Positions 39,159 to 45,771 of a stretch of 51,536 nucleotides of DNA are shown piece by piece. The notes beneath the pieces were generated by a model, which worked only from the letters and a program-made list of their open reading frames with translations, did no database searches and was not told the DNA's origin. The translations under genes were made by a program, and so were the position numbers. How positions within the stretch are numbered: position 1 is the stretch's first letter; every line of letters starts with the position of its first letter. The DNA lies in the NCBI GenBank assembly GCA_964604825.1, contig CAZSAL010000016.1, forward strand, positions 1 through 51,536. Reading direction: 5' to 3'. This stretch comes from CAZSAL01 sp964604825 (lineage in GTDB: Bacteria > Elusimicrobiota > Elusimicrobia > 2-01-FULL-59-12).

Positions 39159-39611
39159 TCATTGCTGTTGTTCCGGCAGGTTCTGCATGTCTTCGAGGAT
39201 CTGATTCATCTGTTCTGCGGCGAGGATGCGCGCGCCTTCGGGAAAAAGCTCTTTTTCCTCCTGATCGAGATGGGGGAGAAAAAAGCTGATCATGTGGTCG
39301 AACTTCGGCTTCCATTCGGCTACGGGAACCTGTTTGCGGATCTTGATGGCGAGCGATTCCAGAGCGAAAACCACCGCGGCATGGTCGTTGCGGATGTCGT
39401 GCATCAGCTCCCGGTTCGAGATGCGCTTTCCGTCGTCGAGGATTTTGAAGTAAACCTCGTCTTCCCTGCGGAAGTGCAGCCGCACCGCGTCTTTGAAGCG
39501 AAGAAAAATATCGCCCGCGGCGGAGGGGGATTTTTCGAACGCGGCCTGGATTTCCGCGACGCTCTTCCGGAGCCGCGCATGCTCCGCAGTCAGCAGATCG
39601 TTGACGGCCAT
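39159..39611 (-). CDS. Hemerythrin HHE-domain protein
   Basis: A helical-bundle protein that in this family binds a di-iron centre for oxygen or redox sensing or iron handling. Metal-ligand positions are visible: His in LTAEHARLR, LHFRREDEVYF with His and Glu, DHAAVV, and HLDQEEKELFP near the C-terminus. ATG 39611 places the first ligand at residue 11 as usual and has agga upstream; a longer form from ATG 39641 (ten more residues, MAKIKKQETG) is possible and would start eight bases from the tRNA-Lys end. Length 150 residues (160 in the long form). Confidence 0.87.
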   Translation of the reverse strand: MAVNDLLTAEHARLRKSVAEIQAAFEKSPSAAGDIFLRFKDAVRLHFRREDEVYFKILDDGKRISNRELMHDIRNDHAAVVFALESLAIKIRKQVPVAEWKPKFDHMISFFLPHLDQEEKELFPEGARILAAEQMNQILEDMQNLPEQQQ

Positions 39612-39648
39612 CCCGGTTTCCTGTTTTTTGATTTTGGCCATGGATTTT

Positions 39649-39723
39649 TGGTGGGTCCGGCGGGATTTGAACCCGCGGCCCTTCGCTTAAAAGGCGAATG
39701 CTCTACCCCTGAGCTACGGACCC
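39649..39723 (-). tRNA. tRNA-Lys (anticodon UUU)
   Basis: On the minus strand it folds as acceptor GGGTCCG/CGGACCC, D stem GCTC/GAGC, anticodon stem TTCGC/GCGAA with loop CTTTTAA (anticodon TTT), and T arm GCGGG-TTCAAAT-CCCGC. The discriminator is A and the CCA end is encoded (39649-39651). All stems are fully paired. Confidence 0.97.
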
Positions 39724-39984
39724 ACTAAAAAACGGTCTGACGATGAGACGGTCCCGTCATTCCGTCGAAATTCTCTTTAGTCGGGATCGTACCGGCTAAG
39801 GAAATTGAATGATAAACGGTACGGTATTATATAAAGAAGCGGTTGTTTCCCGCTCAGTGCGAAGTAACCTTTACGGCTTTTCAGTGTGTCTAATGCTTAC
39901 GGTCGGATAATGCGTTCCTCCCTGTCCTTGACCCGCTTCCCCGACTGCCCGAGCCAGAGCGCGACTGTTTGTAGTGGAGAATGG
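39724..39984. other. Intergenic stretch with a diverged repeat
   Basis: No gene is seen in these 261 bases. It contains gacggtcccgtcattccgtc and gggatcgtaccggct, which resemble the family-1 hairpin words, and a short gtaccg...cggtac pair around 39788-39822. Promoter elements for the small gene downstream are not obvious. Confidence 0.45.
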
Positions 39985-40191
39985 ATGAAAGGAAAAGGAA
40001 AAAAAATGGGAACAGCGAAAAAAAATATCCTGAATGAAATCACTCTGCCTGAAGGCGTAGTGCTGGGGGCGCTCGCCGCCGGAGGTCCTCCGCAGCCTTT
40101 AGCGGTGCGGGCGCAGACCGCGGAGCAATTGGTGGGTCCGGCCGTTCCGAAAAACCGCCTCAAGCAGGGATCCCGCCCCACCGTCATATAG
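39985..40191 (+). CDS. Possible small protein, unknown function
   Basis: A 68-residue frame starting with ATG 39985, about ten bases behind gtggaga. The N-terminus is Lys/Gly-rich (MKGKGKKMGTAKKN), then ILNEITLPEGVVLGALAAGG and a Pro/Gln-rich tail. No family is recognised, and there is no supporting neighbour. Coding status is uncertain; the frame continues upstream to 39886. Confidence 0.3.
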   Translation: MKGKGKKMGTAKKNILNEITLPEGVVLGALAAGGPPQPLAVRAQTAEQLVGPAVPKNRLKQGSRPTVI

Positions 40192-40261
40192 ATTGTTTTA
40201 CAGTTAAATCCAGAAAAAAGTAAAATACCTCCTCGTAATAAATTTTCCCGTAATCGTTCTG

Positions 40262-40304
40262 CGCCCCCATAGACTAGAGGTCAGGTCGCCACCCTTTCAA
40301 GGTG
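40262..40304 (+). pseudogene. Truncated tRNA-Glu (5' half to anticodon stem)
   Basis: Matches the intact tRNA-Glu (44131-44173) over 43 bases with two mismatches, from the base before the acceptor stem through the anticodon loop CTTTCAA into the 3' side of the anticodon stem. The T arm and 3' acceptor strand are missing, so it cannot be a functional tRNA. It is best explained as an attachment-site remnant. Confidence 0.85.
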
Positions 40305-40388
40305 TTCGTGATAATTAGGATTTAGTAGTTTCTCGTCGGAAAACTCACTTTTTAACTTGGATGAAATTGGATCAATTTTGAGCCCAAC

Positions 40389-40407
40389 TTGGCTAAAGGT
40401 TGGCTAA
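40389..40407 (+). repeat. Paired TTGGCTAA words, left end of island
   Basis: TTGGCTAA at 40389-40396 and 40400-40407 (start-to-start 11 bases). The same pair occurs at the other end of the island at 44063 and 44075. Spaced direct words at both ends are what integrase arm-binding sites look like; this is inference. Confidence 0.45.
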
Positions 40408-40527
40408 TAATTTTGTGAAAACATTTTGCCTCTGTACCAAGGTTCGATGGTCGAACGCGATGGATCCCAGTTTCACAGATTTATGAAGCTATAATATGTT
40501 CTCAGATGTATGAAAGTTTGAGAAGGT

Positions 40528-42552
40528 ATGTTAGCTCTCCACAATCTGCTGCAATGGGTTCCAGATGAAGAAGTTACCGCTCTTGCCAAACAAAACGGTG
40601 AAGAGAAACGTTTTGCCTCATATCCTTTTTATAATCCATCCTCACGTCAGCATGCGGCGATATTGCTGGGAGTCCCACACCTTCAGGAGACGTTCCCCAC
40701 ACTTTCTCTTCTTGAGCAGTCTTTAATCCGCTATATCATCAGCCAGGGCGGCTACGAAGAGAGGGAACGGTTGCTCATGCAATTCCCTGATAGTTCGGTG
40801 GCTTTAGAACGTTTGAAATCATTGTTTCTGATTTTTGAAAATCCGACCATGTTGAGAGAGGGGCGCAGCATTCTTTTTGCGCCCGCCGAATGGGCGCAGG
40901 TCATAGCTCTTTCAGCGGACGAACGGTCCACGTTGGGATTCCTGCTCGAAAGCATTCGAACCGATTATCACGCGCGCCTGGCGACACGATATCATCTTCG
41001 CCGCGGCAGAAAGTTTTTGACTGTTCTCGATGCTCGGGCCAAATTTTCCCAACCGGAATTTCTTCAGGAAGCGATTAATGAACTGTCGATACCGGAGAAA
41101 AAGTTGTTTGATCGTTGCCTTGATCAGGAAGGAGTTTTGAGCGCTGAGGATATACGCTCATTGGGAGGAGATCCCTGGATGTTCAGCACTTATACGGCTC
41201 GGAACCTGCCGTTTCATAACCTTTTCGAACGGGGCCTTCTCTTCCCGGCGCAGGGAGATCCCTATATATCGATGGCGATGCTTGTTCCTTCAGATGTCTA
41301 CCTCCTGTTGCGTCCTCCCAAAGTAGAAACATCTATTTCTATGCCAGCAAGCCGCTCCTCTCCATCCTGTGTACGCAGCCACGGTCTGCGTCTGGGCGCC
41401 GATGTCCGGATGATTTCCATATTCGCTTCGAGCGGGCGTGTTCGTATTACGCAGCAGGGAAATTTTGAGAAGCGTTCGGTCGACCAGCTGGTCAAGGCGC
41501 TGAAAGTGGATGATCCGGATTACAGCGCTTTTCTAGCGCAGGCAGCCAAACCTTGTTGCGGCAGTAAGAACGGAGCCCTTGATTTCTGGGGTAAAGAGCC
41601 CGCGAAAACCCATTCCCGATTAGTTGCCGGGATTCTAGAAGACGACACCTGGACGGAAAACAGTCCGAAGGGATTGGGGAAATATCAAGTAGATGGCACG
41701 ATTGTTGAAAAGCGATCTCGCATTTGTCGCGTGCTTTCCGGCCTGCCGGTGAACCAGTGGGTGGAACGCGGCGCGCTTTGGGTCGCGCTGCCGCTGACCG
41801 GCTGGCGGCGAGCGGAAGCTTTCGAACCTTCAAATAATTCCTATGCTGCTTCCAAGCCAGCAAGTCGAAACATTGAGCAGACTTTTCTTCGGATTCTGAC
41901 AGATACCTTGGTTTGGTGCGGCATTATCGAACTGGGTTACGCGGCAGGGGAAGAAGATAAAGCCAAATTTTCGCATGCGCGTCTTACGTCCTGGGGAGCA
42001 TGGATTTTAAGCCGGGATTCACGACCATTTGACGGTTGCCATGTTCCCCAGATCGAGGAACGCTTTCGCATTCTGCCGAACCACGATATCGTGATTCCTC
42101 CGCGTCTGGATGCCGGCCTTCTAACGCAGCTTTTTCAAATCGCTGATCTTTACGAACCGGCCAGTTTCCGGCCGGGCAAAGCCTCTTTGCAGGCGGCGCT
42201 GGATGCGGGCTGGACCACCGAAAAAATCGTTTCCTTTTTGCGGGACAATTCCGTGACAGGTTTGCCGGAAACGGTGGAGCAATATATTCGGGAAACCGCC
42301 GAAAAGCATGGCCATGTTCGTGTGGGAGTTGCACGGTTGTACATCGAAACTGATGACCACCTGACTTTGCTGGAACTACGAGCGCGTAAGGAACTCAAAC
42401 CTTTTATTCTCAAATTAATCGGTGAATGCGTCCTCGTGTTGCGCTGGGACAATCCCGAGCGCGTCGTCCGGCTTCTTAAAAAGCTAGGGTACATGCCCGT
42501 GATCGACAAGGAAAACGAAGAAGAAGTATTTTGGAGAGCACGATTCAGGTAA
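40528..42552 (+). CDS. Helicase-associated-domain protein (XPB/Ssl2-like N-terminal domain type)
   Basis: A 674-residue protein without helicase motifs of its own. The C-terminal third matches the helicase-associated domain (Helicase_C_3, PF13625) of bacterial proteins that accompany XPB-type helicases: FRILPNHDIVIPPRLDAGLL, LYEPASFRPGKASLQAALDA, GWTTEKIVSFLRDNS and LPETVEQYIRETAEKHG. The N-terminal two thirds are rich in helices and could be winged-helix domains (for example LSIPEKKLFDRCLDQEGVLS). No helicase gene is next to it. It lies alone in an island bounded by tRNA-Glu copies, next to a DUF4143 ATPase on the opposite strand. A role in DNA repair or phage defence is possible but not shown. 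Confidence 0.72.
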   Translation: MLALHNLLQWVPDEEVTALAKQNGEEKRFASYPFYNPSSRQHAAILLGVPHLQETFPTLSLLEQSLIRYIISQGGYEERERLLMQFPDSSVALERLKSLFLIFENPTMLREGRSILFAPAEWAQVIALSADERSTLGFLLESIRTDYHARLATRYHLRRGRKFLTVLDARAKFSQPEFLQEAINELSIPEKKLFDRCLDQEGVLSAEDIRSLGGDPWMFSTYTARNLPFHNLFERGLLFPAQGDPYISMAMLVPSDVYLLLRPPKVETSISMPASRSSPSCVRSHGLRLGADVRMISIFASSGRVRITQQGNFEKRSVDQLVKALKVDDPDYSAFLAQAAKPCCGSKNGALDFWGKEPAKTHSRLVAGILEDDTWTENSPKGLGKYQVDGTIVEKRSRICRVLSGLPVNQWVERGALWVALPLTGWRRAEAFEPSNNSYAASKPASRNIEQTFLRILTDTLVWCGIIELGYAAGEEDKAKFSHARLTSWGAWILSRDSRPFDGCHVPQIEERFRILPNHDIVIPPRLDAGLLTQLFQIADLYEPASFRPGKASLQAALDAGWTTEKIVSFLRDNSVTGLPETVEQYIRETAEKHGHVRVGVARLYIETDDHLTLLELRARKELKPFILKLIGECVLVLRWDNPERVVRLLKKLGYMPVIDKENEEEVFWRARFR

Positions 42553-42597
42553 TTTAGAGAATCGTTCCGCTGCTTTAGATAGAAAAGAGTCCCCGGA

Positions 42598-43746
42598 TTA
42601 AAACAACGACGGTTTATGTTTGGCTAATTCATTAAATGGGATTACTGTAACTTGTTTGGACAATGAATAGCGGCGGGAACCAGGGTAAACGACAATTAGA
42701 TGGGATAGCTCTAAATCATCCAGAGCCGCCCGCATAGAGGGCGTGAAGCGGGGGGCATCTGATCGTTTACACTCAATTCCAAGCTTGTGGCCGTTCTTAA
42801 CGATCAATAAATCCAGTTCGGCACCTCCATGAGTGGCCCAGAAATAGGACTCCTCAGGCTCCAACGCTTTGTGAATCTCCTCAATAATGTAGCCTTCCCA
42901 AGATGCCCCATATTTGGGGTGCGAGAGAAGTTCTTTCTCTGAACGGATGCCCAGCAGGTAATGTAGTAATCCGGAGTCCCGAAAATACACCTTGGGTGCT
43001 TTCACCTGGCGCTTTTTGATGCTAGCATGCCAGGGTTGAAGTTGGCGTACCATGAAAACGCTGGATAGCAAATCCAGGTAGCGGCGCACGGATGATTCGC
43101 CGGCGCCTAGGGAGCGGGCCGGCTCGGAGGCATTCCAGATTTGACCATGATAATGCGCCAGCATGGTCCAGAAGCGCAGCAGCGTGGAAGCCTGCGTCCC
43201 TATGTTCATGAGTGGCAGATCTCTCTCCAGAAAAGTCTGGATGAAGTGGCGACGCCAGGCCAGGCTGTCGGATTCCGTACGGGCCAGGAACGAAAGAGGG
43301 AAACCGCCCCACAGCCAGTGGTGCGCATGAAATTTGATTCCCACCTCCGCAAGGCTGAATCCGGATATCGGCAGCGTTTCCAGGCGTCCCGCCAGCGATT
43401 CGGAGGATTGGCGCAGGAGATGAGGCGAGGCGCTGCCAAGAATCAGAAACCGCGCCGGCAACGGCTTCCTGTCCGCCAAAACGCGGAGAACGGGGAACAG
43501 GTGAGGGCGGCGTTGTATCTCGTCAATGACCACTAGACCCTTGAGATTGCTCAAGGCGTTCATGGGTTCTTCCAGCCGGGCCAAACTGGTGCTATCTTCC
43601 AAATCGAAATAGTTGGGAGAATCCACGGGGACAAACTGCCTGGCAAGCGTTGTTTTACCGCACTGCCGGGGGCCGATGAGTGCTGTGACGCGGCTTCGTT
43701 TTAATGCCCGCCGAATCGAAGACATTACGTCAGGGCGTTTGATCAT
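42598..43746 (-). CDS. DUF4143 AAA ATPase
   Basis: A 382-residue ATPase of a large, poorly understood family common in bacteria and archaea. Walker A is GPRQCGKTTLA (residues about 25-35), Walker B GLVVIDEIQRRP, sensor-like FLILGSASPHLL and the LPISGFSLAEVG region follow. The C-terminal DUF4143 part contains GGAELDLLIVKNGHKLGIEC with K next, an ELD...ECK pattern like PD-(D/E)xK nucleases. A 15-bp perfect palindrome lies between 10 and 52 bases before its start. It converges with the helicase-domain gene (45-base gap). Confidence 0.9.
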   Translation of the reverse strand: MIKRPDVMSSIRRALKRSRVTALIGPRQCGKTTLARQFVPVDSPNYFDLEDSTSLARLEEPMNALSNLKGLVVIDEIQRRPHLFPVLRVLADRKPLPARFLILGSASPHLLRQSSESLAGRLETLPISGFSLAEVGIKFHAHHWLWGGFPLSFLARTESDSLAWRRHFIQTFLERDLPLMNIGTQASTLLRFWTMLAHYHGQIWNASEPARSLGAGESSVRRYLDLLSSVFMVRQLQPWHASIKKRQVKAPKVYFRDSGLLHYLLGIRSEKELLSHPKYGASWEGYIIEEIHKALEPEESYFWATHGGAELDLLIVKNGHKLGIECKRSDAPRFTPSMRAALDDLELSHLIVVYPGSRRYSLSKQVTVIPFNELAKHKPSLF

Positions 43747-43755
43747 GGTAAAAGT

Positions 43756-43798
43756 ATATCATGAAATTCCCCCATGGTGTGGTGGAATTTCATGATAT
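43756..43798. promoter_or_regulatory. 15-bp perfect inverted repeat upstream of the DUF4143 gene
   Basis: atatcatgaaattcc (43756-43770) and ggaatttcatgatat (43784-43798) are exact complements around a 13-base centre. The site begins ten bases before the ATPase start codon. It could be an operator for a dimeric regulator or a 5'-leader hairpin. No T-run follows in the direction of transcription. Confidence 0.65.
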
Positions 43799-44131
43799 TT
43801 TTTATTCGTAGCCACATCAAATGTGCGTCCTCCGGATGCTCGATTGTCGGCTGGCTGTAAGACGCTATTAGGGCAGTAACGTAACAAGCCCCGAGGCTTT
43901 TTCGCAGTCTTTTTTTCGTTGTTTCGCGGGGTATCCGAAAAATCCGATCAGAAATTTGTAAAATATCACCACCTTTTCACCACCCATCCGCCTATCTGGA
44001 TGCCGAAATATGCAACGTAGTTGGTCAATTTGGTGATGGAAATGTCCGATTTAGCCTTGGAGTTGGCTAAAAAGTTGGCTAAAGAAGAAAAAATAAAAAT
44101 TACAATTAATACTGATTTTTAGACAATTTAC
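43799..44131. other. Right boundary region of the island before tRNA-Glu
   Basis: No gene is seen in this 333-base gap. It includes a weak hairpin with T-run (aagccccgaggcttttt, about 43888-43904), the paired TTGGCTAA words at 44063 and 44075, and an AT-rich leader directly before the tRNA. Confidence 0.5.
44063..44082 (+). repeat. Paired TTGGCTAA words, right end of island
   Basis: TTGGCTAA at 44063-44070 and 44075-44082 (start-to-start 12 bases), same orientation as the pair at 40389. Located 50 bases before the intact tRNA-Glu. Confidence 0.45.
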
Positions 44132-44206
44132 GCCCCCATAGACTAGAGGTTAGGTCACCACCCTTTCAAGGTGGTAGCACGGGTTCGATTCCCGTTGGGG
44201 GCGCCA
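44132..44206 (+). tRNA. tRNA-Glu (anticodon UUC)
   Basis: Folds as acceptor GCCCCCA/TGGGGGC, D stem GACT/GGTC (one G-T pair), anticodon stem CCACC/GGTGG with loop CTTTCAA (anticodon TTC), T arm ACGGG-TTCGATT-CCCGT, discriminator G and encoded CCA (44204-44206). It serves as the attachment site for the element to its right, whose integrase gene overlaps it on the other strand. Confidence 0.97.
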
Positions 44207-45376
44207 TTTTTTTGACATCAAAATCCCTTCGATATCTGGAGGGATTTTTGTTTTTGGGGTTTCCGTAAGGTCGGAATTTCCGGCTGGATTTTGGTCGGAC
44301 TGTAGCAAAATTGTAGCAGTCGGCTGCGGCTTCCGGGGCGCGGCCAGCTCTACGGATGCTTTCAAATGAGGGGAAGATAAGTGGCTGTATCGCTGCGTCA
44401 TCCGCAAAGTTTTATGACCCAATACGGCGGCGATAGTCTGCACATCAACCCCGCGCATGGCGGCATGGCTACCGAAAGTATGCCGGAGCGTGTGAAAGAC
44501 CACATCTGTATCGGCCAGTCCCGCCCGCGTGACCGCTTTTCTAAATTCGTGCATTAACCATCCGCGTGCGTAAAGTTTCGCCGTACCGTCTGCCGGAATC
44601 TTTTTGTCGCGGATCGGGTCGCCGCTAATGTGACGGAAAATATATCCCTGCCTTTCACTTATCAGCGTTTTGGAAAGCATATCCACGACTACAGTTGAAA
44701 GCGGAACCTCGCGGCTTTCACCTGATTTAGTCTGGCGTAAATGTGCAAAGCCCCGTTTCAAATCTACGTCGGACCATTGCAGATTCAGGATTTCACCCTG
44801 TCTCATGCCAGTATAACGGGCCATTATGAGAATCGGCGCAAGGTCGGGATGAGCCGCGTTAACAAGCCGGAAAAATTCGGAGTCTTCCAGAAAGCGGGTG
44901 CGTCTATTGTTTTCTTTCTCCATCCGATAACCCCGCATCGGATTATCGGGAATCATTTCCCATTCGACGGCCTTGGAGCAGGCAGCTTTCAAAAAAGTAA
45001 TTTCACGATTTACTGTTGCTGCCTTTACAGTCTGCTTACGCCATGCCTTGTATTCATCAATTCGTGAACGGACTCTCATCACTGGAGTTTTCCAGAAAAA
45101 GGCCCGGAGGAATTTAAACGTAGAGGTTCTATCTTTGTAGCTGGCCGGACGGTTTACTCTTAGATGGAGTTTTGAATATCGGGTTAAGACGGATGAAACA
45201 TAAACGTCTTGAGTAGGACGAAAAGGATCAAAACGGCCCCCTTGGACTTCCGCTTGATATGACACGGCCCAACGTTCCGCCAAACGGCGGTCAGTGAGTT
45301 TTGTACTGGTAGTTACCCTTTTCCCGTTATGGGTGAAGGTTAACCACCAAGTCCTGTCTCGCCTGTATAGCCCCAT
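44150..45376 (-). CDS. Tyrosine recombinase (phage-type integrase)
   Basis: A 408-residue site-specific recombinase. The catalytic set is complete: Arg192 (TGMRQGE), Lys217 (QTKSGE), His295 and Arg298 (FHTLRHTFGSH), His321 (LGHKTL) and Tyr330 (RYSHL). An N-terminal arm-binding domain (residues 1-55) and core-binding domain (about 60-150) precede. Residues 391-408 (WRPQRESNPCYHLERVVT) are read from the complementary strand of tRNA-Glu, so integration into this tRNA shapes the C-terminus. It overlaps the excisionase-like gene upstream by 50 bases. Confidence 0.93.
   Translation of the reverse strand: MGLYRRDRTWWLTFTHNGKRVTTSTKLTDRRLAERWAVSYQAEVQGGRFDPFRPTQDVYVSSVLTRYSKLHLRVNRPASYKDRTSTFKFLRAFFWKTPVMRVRSRIDEYKAWRKQTVKAATVNREITFLKAACSKAVEWEMIPDNPMRGYRMEKENNRRTRFLEDSEFFRLVNAAHPDLAPILIMARYTGMRQGEILNLQWSDVDLKRGFAHLRQTKSGESREVPLSTVVVDMLSKTLISERQGYIFRHISGDPIRDKKIPADGTAKLYARGWLMHEFRKAVTRAGLADTDVVFHTLRHTFGSHAAMRGVDVQTIAAVLGHKTLRMTQRYSHLSSPHLKASVELAAPRKPQPTATILLQSDQNPAGNSDLTETPKTKIPPDIEGILMSKKWRPQRESNPCYHLERVVT
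44220..44255 (+). terminator. Rho-independent terminator after tRNA-Glu
   Basis: aaatccc and gggattt form a seven-base stem around ttcgatatctgga, followed by ttgttttt. It lies 14 bases behind the tRNA CCA end, within the region that also encodes the integrase C-terminal part on the other strand. Confidence 0.75.
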
Positions 45377-45572
45377 CTTTCTCAGTGTCCTTTACTGTTT
45401 TGGATTTCATGCTATCGACCAGTTTGTCTAAATCCTGCCTGTCAAAACGTACAGCCCGCGCTTTCAATTTCACGAAAGGAATCTGCCGCCGATGGACCCA
45501 ATGATATAGCGTAATCGGGCTCAATGCCAAATACTCCGCCGCCTCTTTGACGGTGAAAAGGCGCTTATCCAT
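45327..45572 (-). CDS. Excisionase/MerR-type helix-turn-helix protein
   Basis: An 81-residue DNA-binding protein of the excisionase family. The N-terminal winged helix-turn-helix reads RLFTVKEAAEYLALSPITLYHWVHRRQIPF, then KLKARAVRFDRQDLDKLVDS, the standard HTH_17 pattern. ATG 45572 was chosen as the family start. Its 3' end overlaps the integrase start by 50 bases, and such pairs usually set the direction of recombination (excision versus integration). Confidence 0.85.
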   Translation of the reverse strand: MDKRLFTVKEAAEYLALSPITLYHWVHRRQIPFVKLKARAVRFDRQDLDKLVDSMKSKTVKDTEKDGAIQARQDLVVNLHP

Positions 45573-45771
45573 TAGCCGACCGCTCCGGCAATGGCCCTGT
45601 AATATCATTCGCACCCGTTATTTTTGGGGATCGTCTTTCATGTGACCATCGGGCTTTACTTCGGCATGAGTGCGAACAGAAACGCGCTAATCCGCGTTTC
45701 AAATCCACCATTCTCGCCATAAAAGGAAGCTTGCATTCCAGACAGCGGGACTCGCGCAGCCGGTGGGTCAT
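45565..45771 (-). CDS. Small zinc-finger-like protein
   Basis: A 68-residue product with two Cys pairs, CLEC and CSHSC (SRCLECKLPF...RFCSHSCRSKAR), spaced like a treble-clef or C4 zinc finger. It is preceded by the replication ATPase, which it overlaps by four bases, and overlaps the excisionase-like gene by eight. Similar small Cys-rich proteins are common between primase and excision genes of integrative elements. Function unknown. Confidence 0.65.
   Translation of the reverse strand: MTHRLRESRCLECKLPFMARMVDLKRGLARFCSHSCRSKARWSHERRSPKITGANDITGPLPERSANG

Larger units (their letters stand above)
40192..40527. other. Left boundary region of the tRNA-Glu-linked island
   Basis: This 336-base gap holds no gene. 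From left: AT-rich sequence that could include the promoter of the original tRNA-Glu (ttgttttac...aaaata near 40194-40226), the truncated tRNA-Glu (40262-40304), two direct TTGGCTAA words (40389, 40400), and about 120 AT-rich bases leading to the helicase-domain gene. Confidence 0.6.

Noticed and set aside
40305..40400. Decayed integrase 3' end beside the tRNA-Glu fragment
   Set aside because: The antisense translation beside the fragment shows only a short NP-x-YH-like match before stop codons, which the shared tRNA sequence alone could explain.
43888..43904. Terminator for the DUF4143/helicase island
   Set aside because: The stem has only about five pairs and no gene ends within 100 bases of it; evidence is too thin to list separately.
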